A stretch of 9,101 bases of DNA from Planctomycetaceae bacterium UBA6894 (GTDB taxonomy: Bacteria > Planctomycetota > Planctomycetia > Gemmatales > Gemmataceae): contig DKBS01000065.1 in NCBI GenBank assembly GCA_002451275.1, positions 1 to 9,101 on the forward strand, written 5' to 3'. Positions 7,015 to 9,101 of this stretch are shown here, one piece after another. The position numbers and the translations under genes are program-made. Position 1 is the first letter of the stretch. Each line of letters opens with the position of its first letter. The notes under the pieces were generated by a model that was not told the DNA's origin, did not search any database, and worked only from the letters and a program-made list of their open reading frames with translations.

Positions 7015-7021
7015 GGAGGAG
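7015..7021 (+). promoter_or_regulatory. Strong Shine-Dalgarno of the thioredoxin-like selenoprotein gene
   Basis: GGAGGAG, 9 nt before the ATG at 7031, is the best ribosome binding site in the window. By contrast the ATG at 7664 inside the gene has no usable site, only AGG 2 nt before it. This supports one start for the whole 7031-8431 frame. Confidence 0.8.
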
Positions 7022-7030
7022 ACCAAGAAC

Positions 7031-8431
7031 ATGTTCCGCATGGCGATGCTTTTGATGGTTGCCGGTGGATTGACCACCATGGCACTGTGGGGACCGGCCC
7101 AGCCGCCCGGCGAGGGTGGTCCGGGAGAAGATCAAAAAGGTCCGCCACCCAAGGGCCAAAAAGGTTCCAAGGAAGGCAAGGGCTCGAAAGGTGATGGGAA
7201 ATTCGGTGGCGCCAAGGGAAAAGGGAAGGGGTTCCAACCCGGTACCGTCATTCCTCCACATATCGTGGAGGACCTGGACCTGACCGAGGAACAGTCGGGA
7301 GCGATCAAGGAACTGGAGAAAGAAGTCCGGGGACGCCTTGAAAAAATCCTGAAACCAGAACAGATCCAAAAGATCCGGGATGCACGCCCTCCCATGGGGG
7401 GCCCGGGTGGTCCTCCGAATGGATTCGATGGTCCGCCGGGTGGCGGTCGTGGTGGAGCCAAGGGACCGCCGGGGGGTAATCGACCAGCCCGGCCGGGCGC
7501 CGATGATGAAGTGAAAGCAAACCAGACCGGCGGCATCCAGTGGTTCAGCACCTGGCAATCTGCCAAGGCGGAGGCCGCCCGCACCGGCAGGCCGATCCTG
7601 CTGGTGTCCGCTGCGCCTCATTGCGCGGGCATCCCCGGCATTTGGTGACCAGGCAAACAGGACATGGACAGGAGTTTCCTGTCCGATCAGGCGGTGGTCA
7701 TCGCCTCCCGTCAGTTTGTCTGTGCTCGTTTGGCTACTTACGAAGACTCTGAAGAGTCAAAACTGTTGAAAAATCTGGCCTCCACCCGCTCGGGGGAACT
7801 GGAAAACTCCGTGTTCGCCATCCTGGGTCCCGATGGCTCAACCAAGCTGGTGCGCCCCGGTCGATCCATGCGCATGGGATTTCGTGATGCGTCAGCTTTC
7901 GCCAAGGCTCTCGACGGCATCGCCGCCAAGTTCCCGGGCGTCAAAGACGCAACCGGTAAATCCCTACCCCTGGCGGCCAATGTTCCGGTGGCACTCACCG
8001 TCGCATCCGCCGACAGTCTGCCGCTGGTGATCCTTCCCAAGGATGCCGATCAGGCTACGGTGGACGCTGTCGCGAAACTTGCCTGGAGCCCGGAATGGGT
8101 TGGCAGATTGCAGTACGCGAGGACCAGGGAAGCCAAAGACCTGCAGGGGGTCAAAAAACTTCCTGACGATGCCGTGAAGGACATCCTGGTGGTGATGCCG
8201 GATGAATTCGCGCAGGGCGGGGAAGTCAGGGCCACCCTCAAGGCCGGCCAGTCTGACACCTGGGGCCAGACCCTGCTGGCAGCCCTTGCCGGGTATTCCA
8301 TCCAGGTCAAGTCCATGCGCGACCACATTCCGGAAGGAAAAAGGAAGGGCGTGTTCTATGAACCCGCCAACCCGGTCACCGACCCCCAGGAACTGCGCGC
8401 CCGGGAGAGAAATCGGCCGGCCAAACCCTGA
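7031..8431 (+). CDS. Probable selenoprotein: LTxxQ/Spy-like domain fused to a thioredoxin-like domain (TGA at 7646 read as selenocysteine)
   Basis: Read through the single in-frame TGA, this is one 466-residue exported protein. Residues 3-20 form a signal sequence. Residues 22-72 are a Gly/Pro/Lys-rich linker. Residues 74-117 are helical with two LTxxQ-type motifs (L84-TEEQ and L107-KPEQ), as in Spy/CpxP-like periplasmic proteins. Residues 119-160 are a second Gly/Pro linker. From about 168 a thioredoxin-like fold begins: IQWFSTW, an Ala-rich helix, RPILLVSAAPH-C198, then IPGIW-Sec206-PG. It continues after the TGA with DRSFLSDQAVV, Q-F-V-C231 and VFAILGPDG (261-269). Residues 312-466 are a further alpha/beta region I do not recognise, ending in an Arg/Pro-rich tail. 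The redox residues would be C198, Sec206 and C231; the C-x7-U spacing is not the usual CxxC. A gene caller would give two fragments, 7031-7648 (205 aa) and 7664-8431 (255 aa). Nonsense mutation or sequencing error are the alternatives. It lies 39 bp after the mini-lipoprotein gene. Confidence 0.75.
7646..7648 (+). other. In-frame TGA, proposed selenocysteine codon
   Basis: TGG-TGA-CCA. The frame on both sides is the same, the intervening codons 7649-7663 (P-G-K-Q-D) are sensible, and the fold continues without a gap. The next base is C. The residue would be Sec206. Confidence 0.7.
7666..7684 (+). promoter_or_regulatory. SECIS-like hairpin downstream of the TGA
   Basis: A perfect 8-bp stem, GGACAGGA (7666-7673) with TCCTGTCC (7677-7684), closes a GTT loop (7674-7676). 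The loop starts 25 nt after the TGA. As I recall the bacterial SECIS consensus, it asks for a short apical loop with a G among its first two bases and 16-37 nt between UGA and loop; all are met. No T tract follows, so it is not a terminator. It lies inside the coding sequence, as bacterial SECIS elements do. A bulged U in the upper stem, as in E. coli fdhF, is not evident. Confidence 0.68.
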
Positions 8432-8454
8432 CAGGCAAAACCGTGCCACACCTG

Positions 8455-8485
8455 ACGGCGGGCAGGAGATCCTGCCCGCCGTTTT
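8455..8485 (+). terminator. Strong Rho-independent terminator after the selenoprotein gene
   Basis: A perfect 12-bp GC-rich stem, CGGCGGGCAGGA (8456-8467) with TCCTGCCCGCCG (8470-8481), plus an extra A-T pair at the base (8455/8482). The stem is followed directly by TTTT. It begins 23 nt after the stop at 8431 and ends the propeller/lipoprotein/selenoprotein operon. Confidence 0.88.
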
Positions 8486-8523
8486 CATGCCGGAAAGGGC
8501 CGGGTGTATTACGCTATAGGCTT

Positions 8524-8542
8524 GGGCCCCCCACTGGGGCCT
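8524..8542 (+). promoter_or_regulatory. GC hairpin in the leader of the response regulator
   Basis: GGCCCC (8525-8530) pairs with GGGGCC (8536-8541) around a 5-nt loop, and a G-U pair can extend it. It lies 19 nt before the ATG at 8561 and just upstream of the weak GGGG ribosome site (8550-8553). It may tune translation, or be a weak back-up terminator for the upstream operon because TTT follows. Confidence 0.35.
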
Positions 8543-8560
8543 TTCAATCGGGGAAAACCC

Positions 8561-9101
8561 ATGCGGGTCTTGGTGGTGGAAGATGAACGGGCCCTGCGCA
8601 ACCTGCTGGTGCAAGCGTTGCGGGAAGACGGGCACGCCGTGGACTGGGCGGAGGAAGGTACTGACGCGGCGCACAAGGCCTTGGGGTCTCCCTACGACTT
8701 GGTAGTGCTGGATGTGATGCTGCCAGGAATGGACGGCTGGGAAATCCTTTCAAAATTGAGACGTGAGAAATCGACACCGGTCTTGTTTTTGACCGCGCGC
8801 GACACGGTGGAAGACCGGGTGAAAGGCCTCGACCTGGGGGCGGACGACTACCTGGTAAAACCCTTCGCATTGACGGAGTTGTTGGCCCGCGTGCGGGCGT
8901 TGGGACGGCGCCGTCAGGGTACTGGCAGCCCAACCATCCAATTGGGCATCACAACCATCGACACCAATAGCCGAACGGTAAGGCGGGGCGATGAGACGGT
9001 TCCGCTGACCGCGCGGGAGTACGCCATCCTCGAGCTGCTCACCGCCCGCCGCGGGGAACTGGTGACCAAATCCGATATCTATGACCATGTTTTCGATGAC
9101 C
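8561..9101 (+). CDS. OmpR/PhoB-family response regulator (3' end outside the window)
   Basis: The first 180 residues of a two-component response regulator, cut by the window edge. The receiver domain (1-117) has the acidic pair E7-D8, the phospho-acceptor D51 in VVLD51VMLPGMDGW, the switch Thr T78 in FLTAR, Y97, and K100 in DYLVKPF. It is therefore a complete, phosphorylatable receiver. A winged-helix DNA-binding domain starts near 126 and shows the family pattern RRGDETVPLTAREYAILELL, then GELVTKSDIYDHVF. The closest functional resemblance is to the CusR/QseB/PhoP-like subgroup, but the signal cannot be deduced. The ATG at 8561 is preceded by GGGG 7 nt upstream. It lies after the strong terminator, so it is probably a separate unit; a sensor histidine kinase is expected just downstream, outside the window. 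Confidence 0.93.
   Translation, partial: MRVLVVEDERALRNLLVQALREDGHAVDWAEEGTDAAHKALGSPYDLVVLDVMLPGMDGWEILSKLRREKSTPVLFLTARDTVEDRVKGLDLGADDYLVKPFALTELLARVRALGRRRQGTGSPTIQLGITTIDTNSRTVRRGDETVPLTAREYAILELLTARRGELVTKSDIYDHVFDD

Noticed and set aside
7006..7016. The 11-mer CTTTCAATCGG before the selenoprotein gene recurs at 8541-8551 before the response regulator
   Set aside because: Several chance 11-mer repeats are expected in a window of this size. The similar distance to the start codon is suggestive but not enough to call a regulatory site.
6854..7621. 255-codon minus-strand ORF opposite the mini-lipoprotein and the first half of the selenoprotein gene
   Set aside because: Its content mirrors the Gly/Pro-rich linkers of the plus strand, with no domain, and the plus strand has strong start and signal evidence.
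7640..7665. Frameshift or plain pseudogene as explanation of the split gene
   Set aside because: No change of frame is needed, the coding character stays intact on both sides for hundreds of codons, and a SECIS-like hairpin follows the TGA. A fresh nonsense mutation cannot be fully excluded from this sequence alone.
7664..8431. Independent gene starting at ATG 7664
   Set aside because: It lacks a usable ribosome site and a signal peptide, and begins in the middle of a thioredoxin-like fold whose first half is directly upstream in the same frame.
8482..8519. Possible promoter for the response regulator (TTTTCA with TATTAC, or CTATAG)
   Set aside because: Spacing is 19 nt or more, matches are weak, and the -35 candidate overlaps the terminator T tract.
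1..9101. tRNA, rRNA, CRISPR array, insertion sequence or attachment site
   Set aside because: No regularly spaced direct repeats, transposase or integrase coding, terminal inverted repeats or RNA gene signatures were seen on either strand.

Overview
The window reads as a piece of a GC-rich planctomycete chromosome (Planctomycetota; a Gemmataceae-like member would fit, but this is inferred from gene style and not from a marker gene). The indicators are a secreted Cys-type sulfatase, a Tat-exported Gfo/Idh/MocA oxidoreductase, a PQQ-like beta-propeller protein whose mature N-terminus begins with the DWPGFRG motif, an LTxxQ/Spy-like domain fused to a thioredoxin-like domain, and variable use of Shine-Dalgarno sequences. 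Most products are predicted to be exported.

Layout. Bases 1-91 are an AT-rich gene end. A sulfatase (92-1555, minus) and a Gfo/Idh/MocA oxidoreductase (1688-2998, plus) diverge from a 132-bp region with candidate promoters and nested inverted repeats. The oxidoreductase is followed at once by a VOC-fold protein (3001-3435) and then by an exported protein with two tandem cyanophycinase-like S51 peptidase domains (3478-5070). A short zinc-ribbon protein (5087-5353, minus) converges on the S51 gene. After a 238-bp divergent spacer comes a second plus-strand unit: a PQQ-like beta-propeller protein (5592-6878), an overlapping 38-residue lipoprotein (6875-6991), and a long exported thioredoxin-like protein (7031-8431). 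It closes with a strong intrinsic terminator (8455-8485). An OmpR/PhoB-type response regulator starts at 8561 and runs off the window.

The main discovery is the 7031-8431 gene. A conventional reading splits it into two ORFs (7031-7648 and 7664-8431), but both lie in the same frame and are separated only by one TGA at 7646-7648. That TGA falls inside a single thioredoxin-like fold. It is followed, 25 nt before its loop, by a perfect 8-bp hairpin with a G-first GUU loop, which matches the bacterial SECIS pattern. I read it as a selenocysteine codon, giving one 466-residue selenoprotein with an N-terminal LTxxQ/Spy-like domain. Together with the overlapping mini-lipoprotein and the beta-propeller protein it forms what looks like a cell-envelope redox operon of unknown function.

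How the genes may work together is inference. The sulfatase, oxidoreductase and VOC genes fit the polysaccharide or sugar-catabolic repertoire that planctomycetes carry in large numbers. The tandem S51 protein would process Asp-linked peptides outside the cytoplasm. The beta-propeller/lipoprotein/selenoprotein set would act in the periplasm or at the membrane.
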